Origin: Tengunoibacter tsumagoiensis
GTDB lineage: Bacteria > Chloroflexota > Ktedonobacteria > Ktedonobacterales > Ktedonobacteraceae
Reading direction: 5' to 3'
DNA: 64,000 nucleotides
Assembly (NCBI RefSeq): GCF_003967535.1
Contig: NZ_BIFR01000001.1
Span: 1,797,001 to 1,861,000, forward strand
This document shows positions 8,281 through 17,798 of this stretch, one piece after another (position 1 is the first letter of the stretch; each line of letters begins with the position of its first letter). A model generated the notes under the pieces. The model saw only the letters and a program-made list of their open reading frames with translations, did no database searches and was not told where the DNA came from. A program made the translations under genes and the position numbers.

Positions 8281-8922
8281 ATGATGATGCAAGAATCACT
8301 AGGAGAGATCTCCTGGCAACACTATGATCAGCCAACAGATGAAGAGATGCGCCTGAGTGGTGGACTGCTTGTAGAAGATTGGCCGCACGCCCGGCATGTG
8401 ATGCAACTGGCAAGCCAGCTCTTTGATGCTACGCAGCCATTGCACAAAGGGAAACAGCGAGAGCGCCAGATGCTCGAGAGAGCCGCCTTTCTGCATAATA
8501 CAGGGATGCTAGTAGAGGCAAGACGTCATCATAAGCATTCCTTTCGTCTGATCAAAGAGGCTCCGTTGCCCGATTTTAGTGAGAGCGAGCGTTATGAGAT
8601 CGCGTGTATTGCGCGTTATCATCGGCGTGCTCTGCCAAGTAAAGAGCATGAAGAGTATGCTGTACTCTCTGGTGCAGCTCGGAAGCGTGTCTCAACTCTG
8701 GCAGCTCTTTTGCGTGTAGCCGATGCTCTGGACTATAATCACGATGGCCGCGTCTTACGCCTGGCATCCTTCCTTCCAGCCTGTGATAAAGATATCTGGA
8801 CCATTCAGCTCTGGGTCCGTCCTCTGGCAGATCTAGAGGTTGAGATGCAGCATGCTTATGAAAAGGCTGATCTGTTCGAGAAGATGTTTCATTGCAAACT
8901 GCGTCTCATGAGCCAATCCTGA
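8281..8922 (+). CDS. HD-domain protein like the C-terminal domain of Ppx/GppA
   Basis: 213 residues, ATG preceded by AGAAGGA at 8 bases. The order WPHARHVMQLASQLFD, LERAAFLHNTGMLVEARRHHKHS, LIKEAPLPDFSESERYEIACIARYHRRALP and LAALLRVADALDYNHDGRV is that of the HD-like domain following the phosphatase core in long Ppx/GppA proteins. The usual HD pair reads HN (LHNTG) here, so the metal site may be incomplete; the following HHKHS is intact. The gene stands 330 bases after the two CHAD genes in the same direction, so the three probably rebuild a divided Ppx-type enzyme. Regulatory versus catalytic role is open. Confidence 0.75.
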   Translation: MMMQESLGEISWQHYDQPTDEEMRLSGGLLVEDWPHARHVMQLASQLFDATQPLHKGKQRERQMLERAAFLHNTGMLVEARRHHKHSFRLIKEAPLPDFSESERYEIACIARYHRRALPSKEHEEYAVLSGAARKRVSTLAALLRVADALDYNHDGRVLRLASFLPACDKDIWTIQLWVRPLADLEVEMQHAYEKADLFEKMFHCKLRLMSQS

Positions 8923-8960
8923 TCAATTTGCCACTATGGTAGAGCGTACAGGACGCTCTA

Positions 8961-9896
8961 TCAATGCTGGATGAGTACAATAAGAGCCCCGCATGAGTCC
9001 TGCGGATCGATCCAGATCGCAGGTCTACTGGACGTTTCATAAAGATAGTGAACATTCTGACGCTCGAGATAATGGCGCGCCTGCGTCAGATCTTCTACTG
9101 TGAGCGTCATTCGACAGAGATACTCTCCTCGTTCTTCGACACAACGCTGCACCTGGTGCTCTATCCTCTGTTGGATTATCTGCTCCTCGGCGACATCTTC
9201 TCTGCCTTGCGATAGTGCGGAATGGGGGGAAGCCAGCTCAAAAAATTGCTCACCTGTTCCCAAAGGAAAAGAGTGGAGCGTCACATCTGGCCAGATAGGT
9301 TCAGAAGATGTGTGTGCGGGTGCAGGAAAGGCATAGATCTGCTGAAAGCGGTGAGATGCATCGGCTAAATGCTGTACTGCAAGGGTGGTGCTGAAGACGC
9401 TCCGGGCTCCCAATGGGTGAGAGGGTGGGGCCTGCCAGCCAGCTAATCGCGAACGTCGCTCTTCGCCGCTGCTATCGTGTTGAATGAGAAAAGGGTAGCG
9501 CTGCGCCAGATCGGGCCGCTCGACATCGGTGCGAATCCAGCCACGTGTACGCCCGGATCCACTGCGAAGCTCGCCGGGATTGGGCCCGATGATCTGATAG
9601 CCACGAGTGCGAATGGCCTCGCTATCAGCCTCAATGGCATCTGAAGCAAACACGCAATTGAAATAGCCATCCCCTTGTGCCAGGAGATCCAGCATGCTTT
9701 GTTGGGCCTCAGCAGGCTTCTGTACGGTAATCAGCTCAAGATACGTCTCTCCAATGACGATGATCCGATTGGCAGTCCCGCCAAAGGGATGGGTTCCACC
9801 TCCACTCACTGCGAGCCCGAGCCGTTTCTGAAACACCTCAGTTGCTTGCTCAAGATCATTCACGCCGATAATCACATGGTCAAAGCCCGTTATCAT
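8961..9896 (-). CDS. VOC superfamily (glyoxalase-like) protein
   Basis: 311 residues, start chosen at 9896 because AGGAGGGG lies 5 bases upstream. It opens MITGFDHVIIGVNDLEQATEVFQKRLGL, the classic first beta-alpha unit of a vicinal oxygen chelate module, with THPFGGTANRIIVIGETYLELI completing it. A second, more diverged module follows from about residue 175 (FSTTLAVQHLADASHRFQQIY). This matches the Glyoxalase_3-like group, whose substrates are mostly unknown. A 21-base hairpin (8940-8960) abuts the stop codon at the convergent junction with the HD gene, but it has no T-run. Confidence 0.7.
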   Translation of the reverse strand: MITGFDHVIIGVNDLEQATEVFQKRLGLAVSGGGTHPFGGTANRIIVIGETYLELITVQKPAEAQQSMLDLLAQGDGYFNCVFASDAIEADSEAIRTRGYQIIGPNPGELRSGSGRTRGWIRTDVERPDLAQRYPFLIQHDSSGEERRSRLAGWQAPPSHPLGARSVFSTTLAVQHLADASHRFQQIYAFPAPAHTSSEPIWPDVTLHSFPLGTGEQFFELASPHSALSQGREDVAEEQIIQQRIEHQVQRCVEERGEYLCRMTLTVEDLTQARHYLERQNVHYLYETSSRPAIWIDPQDSCGALIVLIQH

Positions 9897-9947
9897 AGAG
9901 CCCCTCCTGTCCTGTGAATATTTGTAACGCATATATTTGCACAAACA

Positions 9948-10004
9948 AAGGACCGATTGACTGGTATTGTCGCCTCATGGGAGACAGTCTGTCAATCGGT
10001 CCTT
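9948..10004 (-). terminator. Terminator of secDF
   Basis: The outer stem AAGGACCGATTGAC (9948-9961) pairs perfectly with 9991-10004. The 29-base loop can fold further (TGTC/GACA). On the minus strand the hairpin is followed by CTTTGTTTGTG. Confidence 0.65.
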
Positions 10005-10039
10005 ACATTGATCTGAGAGTTTCGCTCTCAAAAAGTCCT

Positions 10040-11473
10040 TTAGCTACGTGTGCTGGCTAATTCGCGCTTCTCGCGGCGACCGTCGGCGGTTGCGACAGCA
10101 TTGCGTTTGCGATTGAATCGCAGTTCGCCATTCTCCCAGATGACCAGGAGCATACTGGCATTGAAGATCGACGAGTAGGTTCCACTGAAGATACCGATCA
10201 GCAACGTGAGCGTAAAGGTATGGACGGTGGGACTGGTCGACGTAAAGAGCGTCAGGGCCAGCAGAGTAAAGAGCACTGTCAGCGAAGTATTCAGAGAACG
10301 AGCCATCGTCTGAATCAGGCTGGCGTTCACAACCTCATCAAAGGACTCCGTTGAGCGGCGGCGCATATTCTCACGGATGCGGTCGAACACCACAATGGTA
10401 TCGTGCACTGAGAAACCGACCACGGTCAGCAGAGCCGTAATGAACAGAGCATCGATCTGAATGGCGAAGAAGTGTCCAAGGATCGAGAAGACACCCAGGA
10501 CGACGAGAACGTCGTGCAGCAGAGCGATGATGGCGCAGGCTCCATAGCGCCAGGCTTTGGGAATCTTACGGAAAGCAAACCAGACGTAGAGCAGAATCAG
10601 GACTGAAGACGCCAGAACGGCCAGGACCGCATAGACCTCAGTCTGCTGAGCGATGGTGCCACCAATCTCGGTGCTATCAAGGATCTGTACATATGGACCA
10701 CCATGTTGCAGAATCGTCTCCTGCAACGTATCTGTCGTGATTGCACTCTTGTCGTCAGACTTCGTGGCCTTGATGCTTGTCAGCGTAATGATATTAATAG
10801 ACTGAGCTGTTGTCCCAATCTTCACCTCATCAACATTGACATCGATCGTGCCCTGCGTAGGAGCAGGTGTAGCTGTTGGAGTCGCAGCGGGCGTGCCTGT
10901 TGCAGTCGGAGTACCTGTTGCAGCAGGTGTGGCCTGAGCAGTAGGAGTAGTACCAGGAGTTGCAGCAGCCGTTGGAGTAGCGCTGGCGGTAACGGTTGCC
11001 CCCGTTGTTTTGGGCAGATTCTTCAGCGCATCTTTAATATCGGACTCATTGGGAGGCGACTTAAAGCCACTGATAGTGATCAGCGTATAAGGTTTTTCAC
11101 CAGAGTCAGTCAGATTTCTGACATCGTACGTCAATTTCGTATCGCTGTACTTCTTATCCAGCGCATTTTGCAGAGCTGTATTGACGTTGTTATCAATCTG
11201 AGTATTGAGCTTGATCCAGGCCGTTGTGCCAGCAGCGATCTTGGCATCAGTGCCTCGAACGACCTGCGCATCTTTCAGTCCCAGTGGAGCTACAATCATA
11301 TCGTGGATCTGCTTATCGGTCAGAGTGGTCTGTGGTCGCAGATTGATGCTACTTCCTCCACGGAAGTCGGTACCGACATTGAGGCCAAAGACGATCAGTG
11401 AGATCAGGCCAGGGATAATCACAATCAGCGAGACTGCGAGAAACCAGTAACGATGTTTAACCAGGTTGAACAC
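10040..11473 (-). CDS. secF: Protein translocase subunit SecF
   Basis: 477 residues. SecF works with SecD to drive protein export at the SecYEG channel using the proton gradient. The first membrane helix (about 10-32) is followed by FGLNVGTDFRGGSSINL, the SecD/F-type signature. Five C-terminal helices include ALLHDVLVVLGVFSILG, FITALLTVVGFSVHDTIVVFDRIREN (the SecF motif) and LLIGIFSGTYSSIF. Odd feature: residues about 158-206, in the extracellular loop before helix 2, form a Thr/Pro/Ala-only spacer (ATPTAAATPG type), which a usual SecF of about 300 residues lacks. The gene starts 9 bases after the secD stop, so it is translationally coupled. Confidence 0.95.
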   Translation of the reverse strand: MFNLVKHRYWFLAVSLIVIIPGLISLIVFGLNVGTDFRGGSSINLRPQTTLTDKQIHDMIVAPLGLKDAQVVRGTDAKIAAGTTAWIKLNTQIDNNVNTALQNALDKKYSDTKLTYDVRNLTDSGEKPYTLITISGFKSPPNESDIKDALKNLPKTTGATVTASATPTAAATPGTTPTAQATPAATGTPTATGTPAATPTATPAPTQGTIDVNVDEVKIGTTAQSINIITLTSIKATKSDDKSAITTDTLQETILQHGGPYVQILDSTEIGGTIAQQTEVYAVLAVLASSVLILLYVWFAFRKIPKAWRYGACAIIALLHDVLVVLGVFSILGHFFAIQIDALFITALLTVVGFSVHDTIVVFDRIRENMRRRSTESFDEVVNASLIQTMARSLNTSLTVLFTLLALTLFTSTSPTVHTFTLTLLIGIFSGTYSSIFNASMLLVIWENGELRFNRKRNAVATADGRREKRELASTRS

Positions 11474-11482
11474 GGCAGCCTC

Positions 11483-12853
11483 CTATACCGAACTGTTCCG
11501 CCGCGCCAGGGTTGCAGCAGGGATTGAATTTGCTGGCAGCCCGAAGAGAGCGGGGTGATTGATAACGCCAGTGGGGATCAGCAGGTTCAACAGAGTACGG
11601 GTCACAATAATGGCGGTGAACATACTGATAACAACACCAAGGAACAGGGTTGTCGCAAAACCGGTAATGAGCGTTGCGTTAAAGTTCTGACCGAAGGTGT
11701 AAAGAATCGCACAGGTGATCATCGTTGAGAAGTTTGAGTCGCGAATGGACGACCAGGCGCGCTTCCAACCAATGTCGATTGCTGATGAGAGGATACGCCC
11801 ATCGCGCAGCTCCTCTTTGACACGCTCAAAGATCAGCACGTTTGCGTCAACAGCCATACCAATTGAGAGAATGAAACCGGCGATACCCGCGAGGGTCATA
11901 GTCACGCCAATCATCTTAAAGATAGCGAAAGTGACCAGAGAATACATGATCAGAGCGAGGTCGGCCAGCAGGCCCGGCAAGCGATAGTAGAGTAGCATAA
12001 AGAGCATAACTACGCCAATGCCCAGTAAGCCAGCGACCTTACTTTCATCGATAGCCTGGGTGCCCAGTGTGCCACCGATATTCTCTTCGCTCACCTGTTG
12101 TAGATCAACCGGCAGAGCACCATACTTGAGAACATTCAGGAGCTCATTGGCTTCTTGTGTTGTATACGTGCCGCTAATCTCACCATGGCCGGGGAGCTGA
12201 CCCTGGATGACGGCTGAAGAGACAACACTACGATCCAGAGTGATTGTCATATTATGGCCAATGTTGGCTGCGGTAAAACTACTGAGCCGTCCAAAGGCGC
12301 TGCCCTGCATCCCAAATTCAATGGCAACCTTTCCGGTCTGATCCTGTCCAATCGCAAGCTGATTGGGATCGAGGTCTTTGCCTTCGAAGAGTGGCTTGTT
12401 GCCGGGATTGTACTGAGTATACTGGGTGGGGTCAAAGGGTGTTTTGTTGGCAACATATCCCTGAGGGCCTGTATCCCAGAACTCAAGATGCCCCGATTTC
12501 AGCAGATTTGAGATCAAGTCCTGCTGGTTACCACTAAATTGTGGCAGCTCAACTACAATACTGGGAGTGGCTCCGTTCTGCACACGGATGCTGGGCTCTT
12601 TGACGCCCAGGCCACCATTGATTCGGTTCTCAATAACATTGCGAGCATTATTCATCTCATCTAATGTGGGAGAAGTGCCGGGCTTAGGCTGGAGCGTGAC
12701 ACGCGTTCCACCTTGCAGATCCAGTCCTAATGTTAGCGTAAACGGATTTTTTACTCCATAGAGGGGCTTGTCATTAGGCCAGAAGTTGACGAATGCTGCG
12801 CCCGCGGCTAACAAAATAATGATGATGAGGAGTGTGAGTGTTCCTCGCCGCAT
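11483..12853 (-). CDS. secD: Protein translocase subunit SecD
   Basis: 456 residues with the start at MRRGTLTLL (12853), which has AGAGGAAA about 7 bases upstream. A TTG 81 bases earlier is open but has no such site. The N-terminal helix is followed by LGLDLQGGTRVTLQPKPG (SecD motif), a periplasmic-type P1 domain (ARNVIENRINGGLGVKEPSIRVQ), and the ATIQG-type VVSSAVIQGQLPGHGEI. The C-terminal five-helix block has GMAVDANVLIFERVKEELRDG. Length and order are typical of SecD. It is first in a secD-secF operon. Confidence 0.95.
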   Translation of the reverse strand: MRRGTLTLLIIIILLAAGAAFVNFWPNDKPLYGVKNPFTLTLGLDLQGGTRVTLQPKPGTSPTLDEMNNARNVIENRINGGLGVKEPSIRVQNGATPSIVVELPQFSGNQQDLISNLLKSGHLEFWDTGPQGYVANKTPFDPTQYTQYNPGNKPLFEGKDLDPNQLAIGQDQTGKVAIEFGMQGSAFGRLSSFTAANIGHNMTITLDRSVVSSAVIQGQLPGHGEISGTYTTQEANELLNVLKYGALPVDLQQVSEENIGGTLGTQAIDESKVAGLLGIGVVMLFMLLYYRLPGLLADLALIMYSLVTFAIFKMIGVTMTLAGIAGFILSIGMAVDANVLIFERVKEELRDGRILSSAIDIGWKRAWSSIRDSNFSTMITCAILYTFGQNFNATLITGFATTLFLGVVISMFTAIIVTRTLLNLLIPTGVINHPALFGLPANSIPAATLARRNSSV

Positions 12854-14032
12854 AGATAAATTTCCTCTCACTCGGCTGTCGTATTCTGGGAAGCGCACCG
12901 AGACGCTCCCATGATCTTCCTCAGGGCGCAACAAAGTGCATTCCCTGACTAGAACGCAGAATGCGCCACACTATTTTCTGTGCAGTATAGCATAGTTGGT
13001 TGCTGTTGCCTATCCTGTCTTCTCCTCCTTGTAGAAGAAGGCATTAGCATACAGGACAGGTAAAGTGATCCAGGCATTTTTTTACGCGCGGCGTAAACAG
13101 GCCTCTCTACTCTATGCTTACTTTATCAGTATACAGCCAGGTGGGCCTCTGTCGTTATACTTGGCTGCGTATTGGCCTTGTTGGGAAACAACAAAGTTGC
13201 AACCCCGTCCGACCTTTCTCTTTGAGGATGAGTCCTGTGTGCCGCCTCTCTAAATGCATTCCCATCTATGTTGCTGGTAAGAGGACTGTGAGGGTCCAAT
13301 AGATAGAATGTTTGCGATGTTCCTTTACTGTTTGCACACCGGTGTACAGAAAGAGAAAGGAATAACTGTGCTTAGCGTAAGGATAACATACATTACTGGT
13401 AGCGGGCAAACCTTTTGTAGGCAGTACTATTTCCCTCTGTGCTTTTAAAATATATTTTGTATCTCATGCCTTTTACTTAAGGGCCCGTTTTTCCTGTATG
13501 AGGCCTGGTAATAATGGATCACTGGTTGGCCCTTTCATGTTGCTCGCCATGCTTTTTTCATGACAGCTATCTACAAACCACTCTGTGATCATTCGCATAG
13601 TGGATAGATAGTAGATATATGGAGCGTTACGCGTAATTTTGAAGATACTATTGTGAGCGGGCTGTGAGGCAGTATTTTGATGAGATATAAGCGATGGTGC
13701 TCTATTGTGAGTGAAGGCACATTACAAAGATGGGAGAGAGGAAAGTTCAATTTGCAAGCCGGTTTATTCTGATGTACCATGCAAAGGATTGCTTTCGATT
13801 GAGAGATTATCAAGCATATCACTTGCAGGTCCATATGGTGGACTACCGCTGAGCGGAAGACTTCGCCGTTTTCTCGCCTTTCAACAGAGAAAAGGTGCGT
13901 CCACATCATATCTCTCCTACCTTTTAAGTATCTGTTTTTAAGTACCTGTTTAGGAGGGGAGTTGCGTCATTTTTATATAACGATATATCGCATGATTGTG
14001 TAGCTGTATCAGGTGAAGGAGCTTTAGCTTCC
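12854..14032. other. Long intergenic region between secD and the ABC exporter
   Basis: About 1.18 kb between divergent transcription units. Short open frames on both strands (for example 13711-13941) have no recognisable products or clear ribosome sites. A palindrome ACACCGGTGT lies at 13336-13345. On the minus strand, TATACT/TATGCT boxes near 12980-12992 could be part of a secD promoter, but I see no clear -35. I cannot assign a gene. Confidence 0.4.
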
Positions 14033-14791
14033 ATGGATGAGACGACTGTTGTATCGAATACAGGGGTAGAGGTGGCGGATAATGGGCTTAAAGACATTGT
14101 TATGGATGTGCGGAACATTACAAAAACGCTTCCACTGGGAAGAGAACAGATCAATATTCTGAAAGGAATCAGCTTTCAGATTGTGAAGGGGGATTTTGTC
14201 TCTATCGTTGGTCCATCTGGCTCAGGAAAAAGTACCTTGCTAGGGATTATCGCCGGTCTGGATAATCCGACGGCTGGTCAAGTGATCATTGATGGCGTCG
14301 ATATTGCGCATCTTTCAGAGGGGAGGCTGGCTACCGTCCGTAATCAGAAGATAGGTATGGTCTTCCAGGCTTTTAACTTGATCCCTACCCTTACGGCGCA
14401 AGAGAACGTGGAAGTTCCTCTCTATGTAGGCAAACATCCTGGCTCACCTTCTAGCCGAGCCAGAGAGCTTCTGGCACTGGTTGGGCTTTCCCATCGTCTG
14501 GATCATCGGCCCAGTCAGCTCTCAGGTGGTGAGCAGCAGCGTGTGGCCATTGCTCGTGCGCTCTCAACTGATCCAGCCATTGTGATTGCCGACGAGCCCA
14601 CTGGCAACCTGGATGCGCGCAACGGCGAGAATGTGCTGAAGCTCATTGCCGACCTGCGACAGCAGACGGGGAAGACGTTTATCATTGCAACCCATGATCC
14701 GGCTGTAGCCTCGCATGCCGATCGTGCTATTCGTATCGTTGATGGACTGGTTGCGACAATCGATACAACTGGGGGGAGAATCACCCAATAA
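14033..14791 (+). CDS. ABC transporter ATP-binding protein, MacB/LolD type
   Basis: 252 residues. ATP-hydrolysing subunit for the permease encoded directly after it. Walker A GPSGSGKST (about 62-70), Q-loop VFQAFNLIPTLTAQENV, signature LSGGEQQRVAIARAL, Walker B IVIADEPTGNLD and H-switch ATHDP are intact. The TLTAQENVEVPL and DEPTGNLD wording is typical of the MacB/LolD/FtsE group, which powers mechanotransmission instead of substrate passage through the membrane domain. GGAG lies about 11 bases before the ATG. Its TAA overlaps the next ATG by one base. Confidence 0.92.
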   Translation: MDETTVVSNTGVEVADNGLKDIVMDVRNITKTLPLGREQINILKGISFQIVKGDFVSIVGPSGSGKSTLLGIIAGLDNPTAGQVIIDGVDIAHLSEGRLATVRNQKIGMVFQAFNLIPTLTAQENVEVPLYVGKHPGSPSSRARELLALVGLSHRLDHRPSQLSGGEQQRVAIARALSTDPAIVIADEPTGNLDARNGENVLKLIADLRQQTGKTFIIATHDPAVASHADRAIRIVDGLVATIDTTGGRITQ

Positions 14792-17685
14792 TGAAAGCCT
14801 CCATCTATTTTAACTACACCTCGCGTTCCCTTGTGCGTGGGGGACAGCGGACGGTGCTGGCCATTTTCTGCGTTGCCGTGGGCGTGATGGCCATTGTCTC
14901 CTTGCAGCTTGTTGGTCTGATGATCAATAATGCTTTTAATAGTAATGTACGAGACGCCAATGGAGGCGATATCGCTGTTACCTCGCAGAATCAGCCCTTT
15001 ACGCAGAGCGATCTGGCCTACTTTGACCAGCTCAAAAAAGACGGCTCGATCAATAACTATACAGCGTTGATTACTACTCAGGCTTCAACTGGTGCTCAGC
15101 TCTCGTTACGAGCCTCATTTAGCGTTCGTGTCGTTGATCCTCAGAACTATCCAGTCGTCAATCAGCCCAGTTTTACCAGTCCGGCGAATGGAAATGTGGC
15201 TGATCTTCTTAAAGATAAGCATATTATTGTCACTCAGCCCTTTATCGATCAGTATAAAAAGAAGATCGGCGATACGGTTGAGATTCATATGGGGGGAAGG
15301 ACTGGCGATCGGAGGGTTATCAAGGCCCAGATCGCTGGTATTGTCACGGCTTCGGGCGTCTTTGCTCAGTCCGGAAGCGCTATGCTGCTCTCGATCAATG
15401 ATTATAAAAACGCAGCAGTACAGCCAGTTGCGCCGAGCTCTTCACCCACCCCTGGAGCTCAGCCTGCGGGAGCAACTCAGGGGGGAGCACCTTCCGCGCA
15501 AGGCACGCAGGGAACTGCCCCGTCTGATGCTACGCCATCCTCTCCTCAGACCGGAACGGGGGCCAGGAGCGAGCTTGTCTATGACACGATTGATATCGTT
15601 GCCCCTGCTGCTCAGATTGATGGGGCCGCTAAGAAAATTCAGAACCAATTTCCGATTGCCAATACCCAGACGGCCAATGATGCCCTCAAACAGCAGCAGG
15701 ATACCATTGATAATATTCGTAAGTTCCTGGAGATTGCTGGTCTTCTGGCTTTGCTGATTGGTGGAGTTGGTATCGTCAATACGATGCAGGTCCTCTTATC
15801 GCGCCGCAAGACAGAGATTGCGATGCTCAAGACGACAGGATATCGTCGCTTTGATCTGTATCTGCTTTTTGGGCTGGAGGCGGGTATGCTGGGTCTGATC
15901 GGAGGAATTATTGGAGCCGGGGCTGCAACTCTGGTCAGTTATCTGGTGCGTAACCTTGTTCAGCAGACCTTTCAGCTTACCATCCCGTTTTTATTGGATG
16001 GTGTAACGATTGGCGGTGGTGTGGTGATTGGATTGGTAACAGCCCTCATCTTTGGTCTGTTACCAATTGTCCAGGCAGCTAATATCCGTCCATTGAATGT
16101 GATTCGTGAGATGCCTGAGGGGCGAGGTGCCAGCAGTTTTGTCCTGACTGGTGTGCTCTTGCTCGTGCTCTCGATCCTCTTCTGTGGGCTAGCTATCGTC
16201 ATTCTGAATAATGATATTGTGCTGGGCCTCGTCTCAGTCTATGGGACCTTCCTCTTCCTGGCTCTGCTAAGTATCTTCTTTGGGCTGATTATTCTGCTCA
16301 TTAGCAAGTTGCCTGTCCCGGAGAATCTCAATGCTGGCTATCTGGGACTGATTCTGGGGGCTCTGGTCATTTCAGGAGTTATCTACTGGCTATTGCCCAG
16401 TTTTGGCGTCCTGTTTCTGGCGGTCTCACTGCTCGGACTGGTGGTCGTCTTCTTGCCACGAACCTGGAAAGCGACGATTAAGATGGCGTTCCGCAATCTA
16501 GGGCGACAGCGGGCGCGTACCACAACGACCATGTTGGCCCTGTTCGTTGGCATCTTCACCATCGGCCTGATTCTCGTCCTTGGCCAGAATCTGCGCGATC
16601 AAGTGAACAAGCTTCTGACCAACTCACTCAACTATAACGTCTTTGCCATTACCTCCAATGCCGATACGACAAAGCTCCAGAATAAGCTCCCAGGGCTGCC
16701 TGGTCTGAGCACCTATCAGCAGCACTCACTGGTCTCGTCTTCGCCCATTTCAGTAAATGGGAGGCCAATCAAAGATGTGTTGCCGAAGAAAACTGGTGGG
16801 GATAACTCATCAAGCTCAGTGCAACGGATGGCTGCTCTTTACTTCTTGAGCGGGATCGAGGGCTATGATGTTGGGAATAACCAGATTCCTAATAAATCTA
16901 CCGTCAAGATTGTGCAGGGGCGCAACCTTGCCCTGGCTGATGCGGGGACCAGCAATGTCTTGATCTCAGCGGAACTGGCGAAGAGTGATTCACTCCACCT
17001 GAAAGTTGGAGATAAGATTACGCTTGCCAGTGTCGACCGCGTGACGACCGATACAGTAACCGTTGTTGGCATCTATAAGAATGTCACGACCTTTGGAGGG
17101 GGGCTCTATCCTGTTCTGGGCACAACCGATAGCGTCAATAAGCTCTTGCCAGCAGGTTTTAGTCAGTCCATCTTTTATCTCAAGGTTAATCCCGATAAGC
17201 TCAATAGTGCTACTGACATCATTGGCAATACCGTTCCTAACGCCTTTGTGCTCAATCTTGCCAGTATCAGCGACTTCATTGATCAGTTGTTGAACGATAT
17301 CCTGCTGACCCTGACCACAATCGCCTCACTCTCACTGATTGCGGGCATTATCATTATTGCCAATGCTGTCGCATTAGCCATGCTTGAGAGGCGGCGAGAA
17401 CTTGGTATTCTCAAATCAGTAGGCTATACCAGTCGCACCATTTTAAGTGAGGTGCTGCTGGAGAACGGTCTTGTCGGAGGCGTTGGTGCGCTACTGGCGA
17501 TGCTCATTGTCGCTATCGTTACCTGGCTGCTAAGTGTTTATGTCTTTAAATCCACGTTTACAGTCAGCAGTCTTGTCTCATTGGGATTGATTCTGGGTTC
17601 GGCAGCCCTGGCTATGCTGACGGCAGCGCTCGTAGCCTGGGGTGCTGTTCGCGTACGACCATTGGAGGTGTTACGCTACGAATAG
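14791..17685 (+). CDS. ABC transporter permease with two FtsX domains
   Basis: 964 residues. The N-terminal helix (about 24-48) is followed by a MacB-like extracytoplasmic domain. The first FtsX helix block (about 310-430) contains GGVGIVNTMQVLLSRRKTEIAMLKTTGYRR. Four more helices span about 447-556. A second N-terminal helix follows (TTTTMLALFVGIFTIGLILVLG), then a second extracellular domain and a terminal FtsX block (about 834-963) with RRRELGILKSVGYTSRTIL. Duplicated FtsX permeases of this size are common in Gram-positive-type bacteria. Residues about 211-260 are a Ser/Pro/Thr/Gly/Ala-rich spacer in the first extracellular domain. The substrate is unknown; peptide, antibiotic or lipoprotein handling are the usual options. 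Confidence 0.9.
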   Translation: MKASIYFNYTSRSLVRGGQRTVLAIFCVAVGVMAIVSLQLVGLMINNAFNSNVRDANGGDIAVTSQNQPFTQSDLAYFDQLKKDGSINNYTALITTQASTGAQLSLRASFSVRVVDPQNYPVVNQPSFTSPANGNVADLLKDKHIIVTQPFIDQYKKKIGDTVEIHMGGRTGDRRVIKAQIAGIVTASGVFAQSGSAMLLSINDYKNAAVQPVAPSSSPTPGAQPAGATQGGAPSAQGTQGTAPSDATPSSPQTGTGARSELVYDTIDIVAPAAQIDGAAKKIQNQFPIANTQTANDALKQQQDTIDNIRKFLEIAGLLALLIGGVGIVNTMQVLLSRRKTEIAMLKTTGYRRFDLYLLFGLEAGMLGLIGGIIGAGAATLVSYLVRNLVQQTFQLTIPFLLDGVTIGGGVVIGLVTALIFGLLPIVQAANIRPLNVIREMPEGRGASSFVLTGVLLLVLSILFCGLAIVILNNDIVLGLVSVYGTFLFLALLSIFFGLIILLISKLPVPENLNAGYLGLILGALVISGVIYWLLPSFGVLFLAVSLLGLVVVFLPRTWKATIKMAFRNLGRQRARTTTTMLALFVGIFTIGLILVLGQNLRDQVNKLLTNSLNYNVFAITSNADTTKLQNKLPGLPGLSTYQQHSLVSSSPISVNGRPIKDVLPKKTGGDNSSSSVQRMAALYFLSGIEGYDVGNNQIPNKSTVKIVQGRNLALADAGTSNVLISAELAKSDSLHLKVGDKITLASVDRVTTDTVTVVGIYKNVTTFGGGLYPVLGTTDSVNKLLPAGFSQSIFYLKVNPDKLNSATDIIGNTVPNAFVLNLASISDFIDQLLNDILLTLTTIASLSLIAGIIIIANAVALAMLERRRELGILKSVGYTSRTILSEVLLENGLVGGVGALLAMLIVAIVTWLLSVYVFKSTFTVSSLVSLGLILGSAALAMLTAALVAWGAVRVRPLEVLRYE

Positions 17686-17718
17686 CAGAGACTCATCTTC
17701 CAGACTCATGTTCTAAAT

Positions 17719-17774
17719 AGAGAAGAAAGGCGGATCATTCACAATTGCCGATGAATGATCCGCCTTTCTTCTCT
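17719..17774. terminator. Bidirectional terminator
   Basis: A 23-bp perfect stem (17719-17741 with 17752-17774) and 10-base loop between the convergent ABC permease and phosphodiesterase genes. Pyrimidine- and purine-rich arms give T-containing tails in both directions. Confidence 0.8.
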
Positions 17775-17798
17775 ACATTGTGAGACGTAAGGGAGCTT

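Noticed and set aside
8940-8960. Hairpin TAGAGCGT-ACAGG-ACGCTCTA at the HD/VOC convergent end
   Set aside because: The stem is short and neither side has a T-run, so I did not list it as a terminator; it is noted with the VOC gene.
13336-13345. Palindrome ACACCGGTGT in the long gap after secD
   Set aside because: Ten bases are easily found by chance, and no gene start or promoter is close by.
13711-13941. 76-codon plus-strand frame and a 106-codon frame on the other strand at 13589-13909
   Set aside because: They overlap each other, lack ribosome sites and show no recognisable product, so neither is listed as a gene.
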